Source of the DNA: Scandinavium ludwigii_A
Lineage (GTDB): Bacteria > Pseudomonadota > Gammaproteobacteria > Enterobacterales > Enterobacteriaceae
DNA: 64,000 nucleotides
Direction of reading: 5' to 3'
Assembly (NCBI GenBank): GCA_050516505.1
Contig: CP191518.1
Location: forward strand, 3,348,001 to 3,412,000
How positions within the stretch are numbered: the stretch's first letter is position 1; each line of letters opens with the position of its first letter. A program made the translations under genes and the position numbers. The notes beneath the pieces were generated by a model. The model did no database searches. It was given only the letters and a program-made list of their open reading frames with translations, and was not told the origin of the DNA. Of this stretch, positions 53,935 to 62,508 are shown piece by piece.

Positions 53935-54948
53935 CTATTTCTGTCGTTGAGCCACCGGAATACTGGCCGTTGCGGCTGCGGGTATAATCGCTTTTACGCT
54001 TTGCAGCGCAGGCGATGTCGGATGTGCAACTTTATCGCCATCCTGACCGAAGAAGTTCTTTAAGGTATCCGATGCGGTTTTTGTCAGGATCATGATTTCG
54101 ATACGACGGTTCGCTTCATTCTTCGGATGGGCTTTGTCGAGCAGCATCCGATCCGCCATGGCGTTGACCTGGAGAACTTTGTCATTCGGCATGCCTGCAT
54201 TTTCCAGAATTTGCCTTGCCGCCAACGCACGATCGCCTGACAGATTCCAGTTACTGTAATGTCCGCCACGGTATTTCAGCGCATCGGTATGACCGGTGAT
54301 AATCATGTTGTTATCCAGCGAATCGAACACCGGCGTCAACTGGGTCAGCAGCGTTTTAAAATAGGGGGAAATCCGGGTGCTACCCACCGGGTACATCTGG
54401 CGATGCTTGTCATCTTTGATGAGCACACGCAGCCCCTGAGGCACAATCTCAATCTCGAGGTTCGCTTCCATCTTTGCCTTCTGGGCAATGTTATAGATGG
54501 TGGTCGCCAGTTCCCCTAATTCACGCGCATTCTTCTGCTTCAACAAAGCGGTGTTTTCAGTGCTTCTGATGGGCATGTTCAGCTGATGATTGATCGCCGT
54601 ACGGGTGTGCGTATTGGTTTGCGCAATCCTGTTCGCCAGCGGCCCGTGCGCGCTCTGAGAATGGATCGGATGCATCGCCGTGGAGATGTTGTTGAGCGGC
54701 GTCATGCCACCGCCGTGAAAGATGGACTGGTTGTACAGCGCCGCCACAACCTGCGAGCGCTCTTTTTTACTGACGCTGCCGACAATCCACAGCGTCATAA
54801 ACAGCGCCATCATCGCAAGGGTAAAGTCAGCAAAAGCGACTTTCCATGCACCGCCATGGTGGGCCGCATGGCCCTTTTTGACCTGTCGGCGGATGATGGT
54901 TTTGCCCGGCACCCGCTCCCGACGACCGGGTCTGTTTCTTACACTCAT
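53935..54948 (-). CDS. lafU: Lateral flagellar stator protein LafU (MotB-like)
   Basis: MotB-type stator subunit of the lateral flagellum. 337 residues: basic cytoplasmic start, single helix with the proton/sodium-binding Asp (VAFADFTLAMMALFMTLWIVG), plug/linker, and OmpA-like peptidoglycan-binding domain (about 180-290: VIITGHTDALKYR-type segment here as MIITGHTDALKYRGG; NLSGDRALAARQIL; NEANRRIEIM). The C-terminal tail is Ala/Pro-rich. Its start overlaps the lafT stop by 4 bp, so the two stator subunits are coupled. In E. coli K-12 the remnant of this gene is mbhA. Confidence 0.9.
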   Translation of the reverse strand: MSVRNRPGRRERVPGKTIIRRQVKKGHAAHHGGAWKVAFADFTLAMMALFMTLWIVGSVSKKERSQVVAALYNQSIFHGGGMTPLNNISTAMHPIHSQSAHGPLANRIAQTNTHTRTAINHQLNMPIRSTENTALLKQKNARELGELATTIYNIAQKAKMEANLEIEIVPQGLRVLIKDDKHRQMYPVGSTRISPYFKTLLTQLTPVFDSLDNNMIITGHTDALKYRGGHYSNWNLSGDRALAARQILENAGMPNDKVLQVNAMADRMLLDKAHPKNEANRRIEIMILTKTASDTLKNFFGQDGDKVAHPTSPALQSVKAIIPAAATASIPVAQRQK

Positions 54949-55808
54949 TCCTGCTCCAGCATTGCGTTAACCCAGGAGTCAAGATTGGAGAAGGTCGGCT
55001 TCGAAGCCAGATGCAGCAGCTTACGACCGGCATCGACCGCCAGCAAGGTCGGTTTGCCCGCCGCCTGTGCTACCAGCACAGTACGCACACACTCCAGAAG
55101 TGAATGTTCTGCGCGCGCTTGCAGTTCCATGGCATTAGAAAGGGGATCCATGATGCAGTAACAGATGAAGACCCCAAGGAAGGTCCCGACCAGCGCCGCC
55201 GCTACTTTCAGACCAATCAGCGCAATCGAGCCATCGATGGACTGCATGGTGATGATGATCCCCAGAACCGCCGCACAGATACCAAAGCCAGGCATCGCTT
55301 CCGCCGTACGCTGCAGGGAGCGGGAAGGCGTCAGCAGGGATTCTTCTGCCGTTTCCAGTTCCTGATCGAGAATGCTTTCCAGCTCGTGGGCGTCAATTTT
55401 GCCCATCGCCATCAAGCGGAAGTTATCGGCGATAAACGTCACCAGACGCTGCTGCGTCAGAACCAGCGGGTATTTCTGGAAAATGGTACTTTCTGCTGGC
55501 TGTTCGATATGCTGATCGAGCGCACGCAGGCCACCGTTCTGCACGGTTTCCAGCAGTTCATACAGGCACAGCAACATCTGACGCTGGAACTCTGGTCCCA
55601 TTTTCTTTTTGCTGATGACACCCATAATCTGGTGGAAAATTTCCTTCAGAACGTGCATTGGGTTACCAATGATCATCGCCCCTGCACCCGCACCAATAAT
55701 GATGATCATTTCGGCAGGCTGCCAGATAGCCACCAGCTGTCCACCGGCTTCAAAATAACCGCCGAAGACACACACCAGTACTACAAGTAACCCCAATATT
55801 TTTTGCAT
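54945..55808 (-). CDS. lafT: Lateral flagellar stator protein LafT (MotA-like)
   Basis: MotA-type proton/ion channel subunit, 287 residues with four membrane helices: two near the start (ILGLLVVLVCVFGGYFEA; AEMIIIIGAGAGAMIIG), a long cytoplasmic loop (60-170) with the Arg/Glu torque residues region (DNFRLMAMGKIDAHELESILDQELE), and two helices with the conserved Pro (AMPGFGICAAVLGIIITM; LVGTFLGVFICYCIMDPL). Together with LafU it powers the lateral flagellum. Start at 55808, 43 bp after lafS. Short tail ends in LEQE. Confidence 0.92.
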   Translation of the reverse strand: MQKILGLLVVLVCVFGGYFEAGGQLVAIWQPAEMIIIIGAGAGAMIIGNPMHVLKEIFHQIMGVISKKKMGPEFQRQMLLCLYELLETVQNGGLRALDQHIEQPAESTIFQKYPLVLTQQRLVTFIADNFRLMAMGKIDAHELESILDQELETAEESLLTPSRSLQRTAEAMPGFGICAAVLGIIITMQSIDGSIALIGLKVAAALVGTFLGVFICYCIMDPLSNAMELQARAEHSLLECVRTVLVAQAAGKPTLLAVDAGRKLLHLASKPTFSNLDSWVNAMLEQE

Positions 55809-55851
55809 GAAACCCTCAATTCTTGTTACTGACAGCGTTTATCGCTGCCTG

Positions 55852-56565
55852 TTATTCCTGATTAAAGTAAGCCTGAATCTTTTCCATGATCCGCTTATTC
55901 ATCTGACAAACACGGGATTCCGTCACCCCTAATACCAGTGCTATCTCTTTAAGATTCATGCACTTTTGGTAGTACATGACCAATACCTGCCCTTCGACCT
56001 CCGTCAGCGTGGCTAACGCCTTGCTGAGCAAGTCTTGCGTGATGAACTGATCTTCGAGCCGTCGGCCCTGGAAGACATGCTCGTCTTGATCGGTGGACAG
56101 CAGTTCATCCAGGCTGGACATGGTTTCTGCATTTTCCAGCTGCAGATATTCCTGATACTCGTTGGCATCAATCCCGTGAGGAGCCAGCTCGCTCCATTCA
56201 GGTTCATGCCCTAACTGTTGGCGTAGAGTTCGAATCAAGTCTTTGATGCGATGGTATTTCTGCCGCAGTTGCCGCGGGCGCCAGTCGAGGCTGCGCAGCT
56301 CATCGAGGATCGCCCCGCGAATACGCTGGCTGGCATAACCGGCGAAGTTTTCGTCCGGTACACCAAAACGGCGAATAGCGCTGAGTAAACCCATCAGCGC
56401 TATCTGCTCCATATCTTGTCGATCAATGATGTGACTGCATTGATGCGACAACTGGCGAACGATTTTGCGCACCAGAGGAAGCCAGCCCATAAGGTGCTTA
56501 TTCTCTTCCTGTGGTGTCATCTGGAGCGTTACCTGGAACGCCTGCCCTTCATACTCTTGCTGCAT
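55852..56565 (-). CDS. lafS: Lateral flagellar sigma factor LafS (FliA-like sigma28)
   Basis: A 237-residue group-3 sigma factor directing late lateral flagellar genes such as lafA. Region 2 (LVRKIVRQLSHQCSHIIDRQDMEQIALMGLLSAIRRF), 2.4/3 (ASQRIRGAILDELRSLDWRPRQLRQ), and region 4 helix-turn-helix (MNLKEIALVLGVTESRVCQMNKRIMEKI) are clear and FliA-like. No anti-sigma (FlgM-type) gene is in view. It sits in the lafB-lafU operon behind a sigma54-type promoter, which fits the known cascade in which LafK/sigma54 precedes sigma28. A sigma28-like promoter is visible before lafA. Confidence 0.9.
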   Translation of the reverse strand: MQQEYEGQAFQVTLQMTPQEENKHLMGWLPLVRKIVRQLSHQCSHIIDRQDMEQIALMGLLSAIRRFGVPDENFAGYASQRIRGAILDELRSLDWRPRQLRQKYHRIKDLIRTLRQQLGHEPEWSELAPHGIDANEYQEYLQLENAETMSSLDELLSTDQDEHVFQGRRLEDQFITQDLLSKALATLTEVEGQVLVMYYQKCMNLKEIALVLGVTESRVCQMNKRIMEKIQAYFNQE

Positions 56566-56597
56566 CGTATACTTTCACGCTTCTCTACGGCCTGCGG

Positions 56598-57059
56598 TTA
56601 CTGGAACACTGCTTTCGTCACCAGGACATCGCAGAATGGCTGTTCCATATGGCGTTTTTGCAATTCGCTTTTCAGCGCCTTCGCCAGCAAATCGCGAATC
56701 TCCGGGACCTTCATGTACTGAATATCATCAAAACTTTTCTGCGATAACGTGCTGACGATAATGCTCTGATACAGCGATTCGTCGTCGCGGACGGTGTTCT
56801 GCTTATCTTTGTCACTGACGGCCAGCGCCAATTCCATCAGCACATAGTGATGAGCACCGCTGCTGTCGCTGAGGGTCACGACCGTTTCCGGCAGGGAAAT
56901 GAACGTCAGGTTCGCCGGATTAACGGGCGCTTGTGCCTGGGCTTTGCCAGACGTCATGTGGCCTAATTTTCCCGATTTCACGAGATAATAGCCCGCACCA
57001 CCGCCCAAAAGGACGACAAGGCAGGCGCTGATAAGGCTGGCGGCAATAATCTTTTTCAT
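56598..57059 (-). CDS. lafF: Lateral flagellar FliL-like protein LafF
   Basis: A 153-residue inner-membrane protein with one N-terminal helix (IIAASLISACLVVLLGGGAGYYLV) and a periplasmic domain resembling FliL (NLTFISLPETVVTLSDSSGAHHYVLMELALAV ... IIVSTLSQKSFDDI). FliL associates with the stator ring. Start at 57059, eight bases past the lafE stop; lafS follows after 32 bp. Assigned by operon position and FliL-like layout. Confidence 0.82.
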   Translation of the reverse strand: MKKIIAASLISACLVVLLGGGAGYYLVKSGKLGHMTSGKAQAQAPVNPANLTFISLPETVVTLSDSSGAHHYVLMELALAVSDKDKQNTVRDDESLYQSIIVSTLSQKSFDDIQYMKVPEIRDLLAKALKSELQKRHMEQPFCDVLVTKAVFQ

Positions 57060-57067
57060 TGTTTTAT

Positions 57068-58183
57068 TTAAACTTTAAGCAGAACGTTTTCGTTCTGGGT
57101 CATTTCGGGAGCGTCGTCGAAATCGTTGGATGACAGAATGGTGATTTCTTCATCCTGACGCTGCTGGTGTTGCTGCTGAGACTGTCCGTCAGGCGAAACC
57201 TGGACGTTCACCTGCATGAAGTTTTGCTGGACCAGATGCTGACGCAGATGATCGGAGAACTGTTGCAGGGTCTTCATGACGTCGGCCTGGCTCGCGCCAA
57301 TGTGCACATTCAGGTTCTGGTTGGCGTCGAGATGCACGACGATTTCCAGTTTGCCCATCGACGGCGGGTCGAGACGAATGGTGGACACCTGCTGCTGGTT
57401 ATCCAACTGGAACTGGATCCTGTCCTTGAGCATGTTATTCAGCTTCTCGCCCAGGTCGTCCATCGAGGTATGGGTGACCGGCGTCGCCAGCACGGGCAAC
57501 GATGAATCCGTTCCACTCACTGGACGTGAAGTCAGATCGCTCAATGCAGCAATCGTCGTCAGCGGCGTTTCGTCTGGCTGACGGCTGACGTTCACGGCAT
57601 GTGCGGGTGCAGCGGTTTTCAGCACGGTATGCAGATTTTCATGCAGCGTGGGCCTGTTGGCGGTTTCTGTCGCTGTCGGGCGTTGAGTGCTACCGATGCT
57701 ATGCAGGTTCTGCGCGGCAAGTTTTGCGAGCTTCGCTTGCTGGGCTGCGGTGCCTTGCGACGCCTGATCACTGTTTTTACTCAGTAGCGCCTGTAATGCC
57801 TGCGGCAACACCGGCTCCGATGCGCCTGCGTCATCTGCTTCGCTTTTCGCGGACATCATCCCCATCAGCTTCACCAGGGAACGCGCATCCGCGCCCGCAA
57901 GCGCGGTGGTTTTCAGCAGTGCAGTGCCGGTAACAGGGGCATCAGCCTCTTTCGTTGCAGCCGGAGGGGTTAACAAGGCCGCCATCAACGCACTGAGATC
58001 CTGAGGGATGGCATCATCCTTCTGACGCTCTTCTTTCGCGGGCTGCGTGCGGTGTCGGGACACCACGCCAGATGCCGTGTTATCGAGAGAAAAATCCCCC
58101 GAGGCATCGTTCTGTGGCTGAACCGCGGTCGAAGACTCCGGTTTTTCCAATAGTGCAGAGACTGCCGCTTGTACTGAATTCAT
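57068..58183 (-). CDS. lafE: Lateral flagellar hook-length control protein LafE (FliK-like)
   Basis: A 371-residue protein with an N-terminal low-complexity region rich in Ala, Thr and Gln (1-250) and a C-terminal FliK-type domain (about 250-340: LNNMLKDRIQFQLDNQQQ, VSTIRLDPPSMGKLEIVVHL, LRQHLVQQNFMQVNVQV). LDPPSMGKLEI corresponds to the LxPxxLGxxEV signature of the flagellar hook-length domain. It is secreted and stops hook growth. Its start overlaps lafD's stop (ATGA). Confidence 0.87.
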   Translation of the reverse strand: MNSVQAAVSALLEKPESSTAVQPQNDASGDFSLDNTASGVVSRHRTQPAKEERQKDDAIPQDLSALMAALLTPPAATKEADAPVTGTALLKTTALAGADARSLVKLMGMMSAKSEADDAGASEPVLPQALQALLSKNSDQASQGTAAQQAKLAKLAAQNLHSIGSTQRPTATETANRPTLHENLHTVLKTAAPAHAVNVSRQPDETPLTTIAALSDLTSRPVSGTDSSLPVLATPVTHTSMDDLGEKLNNMLKDRIQFQLDNQQQVSTIRLDPPSMGKLEIVVHLDANQNLNVHIGASQADVMKTLQQFSDHLRQHLVQQNFMQVNVQVSPDGQSQQQHQQRQDEEITILSSNDFDDAPEMTQNENVLLKV

Positions 58184-58497
58184 TCCTGCTCCGTGAATAA
58201 ATTGACCATCGAATAAGCCAGCATCCCTTCTTTATTCGTTTGATGCTCTGACATACGTTTTTTCAGTAGCGAGACACGCGTTTCCCGGCGCTCAATGAGG
58301 CTACCGAAGGCGTCATGCAGCATTTTTTTGGTCTGTTGCAACTGAAGCGCAGAACTTTCCTGCGCTTCGTATTCGGCAAATATCGCCATAACCTGCTGAT
58401 GTAGTCCTGGCATGCGACGCCAGCGCTGCTGATCGAGCGCGACGTTCATCTCATCAATTAAAGCCCGCAGCTGGCTGCGTAATGCTTCACTGGACAT
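58180..58497 (-). CDS. lafD: Lateral flagellar LafD (FliT-like chaperone)
   Basis: A 105-residue all-helical, charged protein from the ATG at 58497, just after the lafC stop; an earlier in-frame start inside lafC is unlikely. FliT-type proteins act as chaperones for the cap protein FliD/LafB. Helical heptads (LRALIDEMNVALDQQRW; KMLHDAFGSLIERRETRVSLLKKRM) agree, but assignment rests mainly on position between lafC and lafE. Confidence 0.7.
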   Translation of the reverse strand: MSSEALRSQLRALIDEMNVALDQQRWRRMPGLHQQVMAIFAEYEAQESSALQLQQTKKMLHDAFGSLIERRETRVSLLKKRMSEHQTNKEGMLAYSMVNLFTEQE

Positions 58498-58502
58498 CAC
58501 CG

Positions 58503-58895
58503 CTACCCCAGCTTCTTCGCCAGACCTTCCCAACCTTCATGCAGGTTGCGCAGGATCTGCACCACCTCGTCCACTTTCTCGATGCTCAATTCGCTGCTGG
58601 CTTCGTACAGGCGGTAGACGCAGTGGTCGTATAAACGGGCCAGATTCTGTACGAGCTCCCCACCGGTTTCGAACTCCAGTGAACTGGTCAATGCATTGAG
58701 AATGTCGATGCATTTATTGATGCTTTGCGCTTTTCGCTCGAAACGTTTGCCTTCAATGTGGCTCTTCGCACGTTCCAACTCATCGAGTAAGCCGGAGTAC
58801 AACACCAGCACCAAATCGAGGGGTGATGCGGAGGCCGTTTTTGACGCCAAATCCATCTCTTTGTATTGCGAATACCCGTCTTGGGAGCCGTACAT
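58503..58895 (-). CDS. lafC: Lateral flagellar LafC (FliS-like flagellin chaperone)
   Basis: A 130-residue FliS-type chaperone that binds the flagellin C-terminus before export. Helices with MYGSQDGYSQYKEMDLASKTASASPLDLVLVLYSGLLDELERAKSHIE (the FliS start: YxxY..., SP-x-x-LVxMLYxG) and NALTSSLEFETGGELVQNLARLYDH. Starts 29 bp after the lafB stop. Confidence 0.9.
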   Translation of the reverse strand: MYGSQDGYSQYKEMDLASKTASASPLDLVLVLYSGLLDELERAKSHIEGKRFERKAQSINKCIDILNALTSSLEFETGGELVQNLARLYDHCVYRLYEASSELSIEKVDEVVQILRNLHEGWEGLAKKLG

Positions 58896-58924
58896 AATCT
58901 TTTTACCTTTTGTTCAATGCAGGC

Positions 58925-60226
58925 TTAGCCGAACGCCGCCATGCTCATTTTCATGCTGTACACTTCAATCATGGTATTGGTGTACTCGGACAGATAGCGT
59001 TCGTAATCCTGATCGTAAGTCTGTTTCAGATCTGCCGTCTGGGTGTCGATTTTGTCCTGCTTGTCATCGAGCGACTGCTGACGGCTGGTGATGATGCCGT
59101 CACTGGAGTTGGTGTAGGTATCCATCAGGTCATCGAACTGGGCGATCATCCCATCGTCGCCAACAAAGATATTGGTCAGCCCTTCCGGATCGTCTTTCAT
59201 CGCTTCATCGAAGGTTGTGCTGTCAATGGTCAGGTGGCCGTTGGAATCGAGCGTAATGCCGTAATCGACGATCGATTTGCCGTCGTATTCGGCGTGCACA
59301 ATCTGGTTCATCTGATTGCTGAGCGACTTCATGCCGGCATCACCGGCAAATACGCCACCGGAAGAACCGCCGGAACCGACGTCGGTCAAGTCATCGATGG
59401 TATCGACCAGGGTGTTGTAGGAATCGACAAATATCTGCACCTGCGCCTGTGACGCTGACGTATCCTGAGCCACTTTAATGGTGACCGGCTCATCGGTGGT
59501 GACTTCCGAGAAGGTCATGCTGACGCCAGGGATCACATCATCGAAGGTGTTGGTGCTGCTGCTGATCTGCGGGCCATCGGCAGTACCAAGATGGATGACC
59601 GCATCCTGCGCCGAACTCAGCGTCTGACCGGTGGTGTCGACCGCCGTCTGCAGATCGCTGTTGCCGGAAACGGATACGGAGAACGCACTGGCTTCACCAC
59701 TCTGATCGGACGAGAGCATGATGGTGTTGCCACTATCCGTTTTCATCAGTGTGGCGGTGACACCCGGGTTTTCATCGGAGTCATTAATGGCATCCACCAG
59801 CTCATTGCCGTCCAGATAACCGTCACCATCACCGTCGGCTGACGCCAAATCGATGTCCATTGCGGTATCACCCATCGTCAGGGTCACTGTGCCCTGAGCC
59901 GGAATGGTGTCATCCGCCATCGCGAAGGAGTCCTGCTGCGTTTGCGCCAACTGCGTCACGTAGAAAGAGTAAGTGCCCGGCTGCGCTTCAGAGTTCGCTG
60001 AAGCGGTCACGGATTCATCGCTCGGGGTTGCGGTATTGACCACAACACCGTTCTCGGCGCTATTCAGGCCGTCAACGGCCGTCTCAAAATCGCTGATCGA
60101 GGTTGAGAGCGCATCCAGACCGGCGTTTTCCGCATCGACATCTGCTTGCTGCTTCTGGACCTGACTTGCCTGAGTCGCGACGTCGGCATAGGCCACTTCT
60201 TTCGCAATGGTTCTTGGGTTAATCAT
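58925..60226 (-). CDS. lafB: Lateral flagellar cap protein LafB (FliD-like)
   Basis: A 433-residue filament cap. N-terminal coiled part (AYADVATQASQVQKQQADV), central region with TYSFYVTQLAQTQQ (FliD N-domain) and VDAINDSDENPGVTATLMKT (flagellin-hook-IN-like element), C-terminal coiled coil (SRQQSLDDKQDKIDTQTADLKQTYDQDYERYLSEYTNTMIE). Unusual: residues 131-142 read DGDGDGYLDGNE, a full EF-hand calcium-binding loop, just before the IN-like helix. It is the first gene of the operon down to lafU, with a sigma54-type promoter 29 bp upstream. Cap proteins in general lack EF-hands. Confidence 0.9.
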   Translation of the reverse strand: MINPRTIAKEVAYADVATQASQVQKQQADVDAENAGLDALSTSISDFETAVDGLNSAENGVVVNTATPSDESVTASANSEAQPGTYSFYVTQLAQTQQDSFAMADDTIPAQGTVTLTMGDTAMDIDLASADGDGDGYLDGNELVDAINDSDENPGVTATLMKTDSGNTIMLSSDQSGEASAFSVSVSGNSDLQTAVDTTGQTLSSAQDAVIHLGTADGPQISSSTNTFDDVIPGVSMTFSEVTTDEPVTIKVAQDTSASQAQVQIFVDSYNTLVDTIDDLTDVGSGGSSGGVFAGDAGMKSLSNQMNQIVHAEYDGKSIVDYGITLDSNGHLTIDSTTFDEAMKDDPEGLTNIFVGDDGMIAQFDDLMDTYTNSSDGIITSRQQSLDDKQDKIDTQTADLKQTYDQDYERYLSEYTNTMIEVYSMKMSMAAFG

Positions 60227-60254
60227 GATGACTCCGTGGGTGATTTCATATTAA

Positions 60255-60271
60255 AGCAATATCCGTGCCAA
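60255..60271 (-). promoter_or_regulatory. Sigma54 promoter of the lafB operon
   Basis: Minus strand: TTGGCACGGATATTGCT, i.e. TTGGCACG-N4-TTGCT, matching the -24/-12 consensus (TGGCAC-N5-TTGC). It ends 29 bp before the lafB ATG. It implies RpoN plus an activator (LafK in lateral systems; not in this window). Confidence 0.85.
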
Positions 60272-60360
60272 TTTTTTTATCTTTATTTTTCAGACGGGTA
60301 CTGCATAAGGGAAAGAGGACTTCCGTCCAGAGGAAGGGCCTGGAAGCCTTCCATGGTCGA

Positions 60361-60391
60361 AAAAAAACACCGCCGCTGGCGGTGTTTTTTA
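60361..60391. terminator. Terminator after lafA (bidirectional)
   Basis: ACACCGCC (60367-60374) and GGCGGTGT (60378-60385) form an 8-bp stem with a GCT loop. Runs of A before and T after make it work in both directions. It separates the single-gene lafA transcript from lafB. Confidence 0.88.
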
Positions 60392-60428
60392 ATTGACGTT
60401 AACTCGCCATGTAAGCCTCGAGGGAGGA

Positions 60429-61340
60429 TTACTGCAGCAGGCTGCCGACCATGCTGCTGGTGCTGTTGGCCTGCTTCAGCATGGTGATACCGGTCTGCAT
60501 CAGAACCTGCTGTTTGGTCATGTTAGACGCTTCAGTTGCGTAGTCGGTATCCATGATGTTACCAATTGCCACGTCAGTGTTGTCTTTCATGTTGGTCAGG
60601 TTAGCTGCGGTGTCGTTCAGACGGTTGATGGACGCACCCAGGCTAGACTGGATGTTGCTGATGTCATCCATTGCAGTAGAGATGTTGTCCATTGCTGCGT
60701 GTGCATCACCAGAAGCGGTCAGCTCAGTACCACCACTAACGGTACCGCCAGAAGAGGTCTGGTCAGCGGTGAAGGACGCGCTCACTGCACCCAGATCAGT
60801 AACCAGCTGGCCCAGCTGAGCAGAGATATCCACGGTGATGGTGTCAGAAGATTCAGCACCGACCTGGAAGGACACTGCGCTCTGGAACAGACCGTCTTCA
60901 CCAGTGTTGCTGTTGGTACCGGAAGTGCCGAACAGGTTGGTGCCACCGTAGGTGGTGTTCTGCAGCATGTCGGACATCTGCGCACCCAGTTCGTCGTATT
61001 CGTCCTGCATTGCCTGCAGATCGTCATCGTTGTACGTTCCGTTCGCTGCCTGAGTAGACAGGTCGTTCATACGACCCAGAACGTCAGTCATTTCATCAAA
61101 CATGCCATCAGCAGTCTGCAGCATAGCGGTTGCATCGCTGATGTTACGCTGTGCTACTGCATCACCGTCAGACTGAGTCTGCAGACGGGTTGCAATCTGC
61201 TTGCCCGCAGCATCATCTGCAGAAGAGTTGATGCGGTTACCGGTAGCCAGACGCTCCATGGAAGTTGCCAGGGAAGCGTTAGATTTGTTGATTGCGTTAA
61301 CTGCAGCCATTGAGGCAACGTTAGTATTGATAGATAACAT
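60429..61340 (-). CDS. lafA: Lateral flagellin LafA
   Basis: Filament subunit of the lateral flagellum, 303 residues. Flagellin D0/D1 N-terminus (MLSINTNVASMAAVNAINKSNASLATSMERLATGNRINSSADDAAGKQIATRL) shortened here to its key features: SINTNVASM, LATGNRINSSADDAAG and the following Gln-rich helix; C-terminus ASNMTKQQVLMQTGITMLKQANS. The D2/D3 region is very short (about 170-230, Gly/Ser/Thr-rich), as in lateral flagellins. Ribosome site AGGAG is good. It has its own sigma28-like promoter and a terminator, so it is monocistronic and high-level. Confidence 0.93.
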   Translation of the reverse strand: MLSINTNVASMAAVNAINKSNASLATSMERLATGNRINSSADDAAGKQIATRLQTQSDGDAVAQRNISDATAMLQTADGMFDEMTDVLGRMNDLSTQAANGTYNDDDLQAMQDEYDELGAQMSDMLQNTTYGGTNLFGTSGTNSNTGEDGLFQSAVSFQVGAESSDTITVDISAQLGQLVTDLGAVSASFTADQTSSGGTVSGGTELTASGDAHAAMDNISTAMDDISNIQSSLGASINRLNDTAANLTNMKDNTDVAIGNIMDTDYATEASNMTKQQVLMQTGITMLKQANSTSSMVGSLLQ

Positions 61341-61686
61341 GGTAATGCTCCTTGTTGAAAATCATTTAATCTCGTTTTGGTACTTTTGAAATGCGGCAAG
61401 AGTTTTGGAAACTTAACGAAGTTTTTTATTAAATTAACAACTCACTGTTTTATAAAGAAAACTAATTACATTTATTATTCAAGAATAGCGCCACCTTGTA
61501 TTTAGCCGTCTTCACAACGGCATAATCAGTTGAAATAGTCAGCGTTATTTATTTTTAAACAGGACTCTGACGTTAAATATCAGGCTGACGGTTAACTGGC
61601 TGACGAAAATAATGGATAATAAATGTCCAGCATTGCCGGGGATCGTTCTCTGGCTGCGTAATAGATGTGTGAATTATTCTTCTGTG
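61341..61686. other. Divergent region between lafA and the NlpC/P60 gene
   Basis: 346 bp, AT-rich. It holds the lafA sigma28 promoter (61390-61416). For the rightward NlpC/P60 gene no sigma54, sigma28 or obvious sigma70 promoter stands out, although short TGACG-rich direct repeats occur at 61571-61600. If the alternative start at 61612 were used, the region would shrink by 75 bp. Confidence 0.55.
61390..61416 (-). promoter_or_regulatory. Sigma28-type promoter of lafA
   Basis: Minus strand: TTAAGTTT, 11 bp, GCCGCATT, compared with TAAAGTTT-N11-GCCGATAA. The -35 differs at one position, the spacing is exact and GCCG is kept. It lies 50 bp before the lafA ATG. Confidence 0.75.
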
Positions 61687-62508
61687 ATGCCAACGTTATC
61701 TTCATTATTCCGACTTAGCGCGAAGAGCCTGCTGCTTGCCGCAGCGTTAATCCCCGCGACGACGCTGGGTGCGAAAACATCGACGCACACCACAAGACGA
61801 TCTCGCAGCCATAAACATGTGGTTCATCATCATCACCCTGCCCCGGTAGATACCCTGAGCTATGCCGCGCGTTTACGGATGTTGAACCGGGCCAGACTGC
61901 TGAATCACTACCGGGCAGAGCATAAAAAAGCCTCGCCGAAGGAAATCGCCGCGTTGGCGACCTCCACCCGCGCCCAACGGGCCGAGAACCGTCGGCAGGT
62001 AAAAGCGCATCCGGAATGGTTCCGTGGTCCATGGAAACTGGGCGATAGCCGTTGGAATGCGGTGGAGGAGCATGAAGGGTTTCTCAGCCACGACCATCTA
62101 CATAATATGACCGAAGTGGCCATACACCGGATGGAAGTCCAGCTAGGCAAACCGTATGTCTGGGGCGGGACGACGCCGGAGACCGGCTTCGATTGCAGCG
62201 GCCTGGTGTTCTATGCCTATAACAAAGTGCTGACAGACAAACTGCCCCGCACGGCTAACCAGATGTACCACTATCGGCGGGCGATAAAAATTGCCGGGGA
62301 TGATTTACGTCGAGGGGATTTGCTGTTCTTCCATGTGCACAGCCACGGGGAATATGCCGATCATATGGGGGTCTATCTCGGTCACGGTCAGTTCATTCAG
62401 TCGCCGCGCACCGGCGAGGCCGTGCAGGTGAGTCAGTTGCAGGACGCCTTCTGGCAGCAACATTTCCTGGGCGCCAGACGTATTCTGACCAATAACACTG
62501 TGCTCTAA
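61687..62508 (+). CDS. Exported NlpC/P60 peptidoglycan endopeptidase
   Basis: A 273-residue exported cysteine peptidase. The start at 61687 (MPTLSSLFRLS) gives a clean signal peptide (to about 31, TTLGA-KT); an in-frame ATG at 61612 is possible, and neither has a good Shine-Dalgarno. A basic, His-rich segment (HKHVVHHHHPAP) follows, then an uncharacterised helical region and the NlpC/P60 domain (about 155-265): catalytic Cys in GFDCSGLVFYAYN, His in YADHMGVYLG. The third catalytic position, usually His, is Gln (QFIQSPRTG), an allowed variant. It probably cleaves stem peptides. Position between lafA and lfhA suggests opening peptidoglycan for the lateral flagellar rod. Its last 4 bp overlap the convergent gene. 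Confidence 0.82.
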   Translation: MPTLSSLFRLSAKSLLLAAALIPATTLGAKTSTHTTRRSRSHKHVVHHHHPAPVDTLSYAARLRMLNRARLLNHYRAEHKKASPKEIAALATSTRAQRAENRRQVKAHPEWFRGPWKLGDSRWNAVEEHEGFLSHDHLHNMTEVAIHRMEVQLGKPYVWGGTTPETGFDCSGLVFYAYNKVLTDKLPRTANQMYHYRRAIKIAGDDLRRGDLLFFHVHSHGEYADHMGVYLGHGQFIQSPRTGEAVQVSQLQDAFWQQHFLGARRILTNNTVL

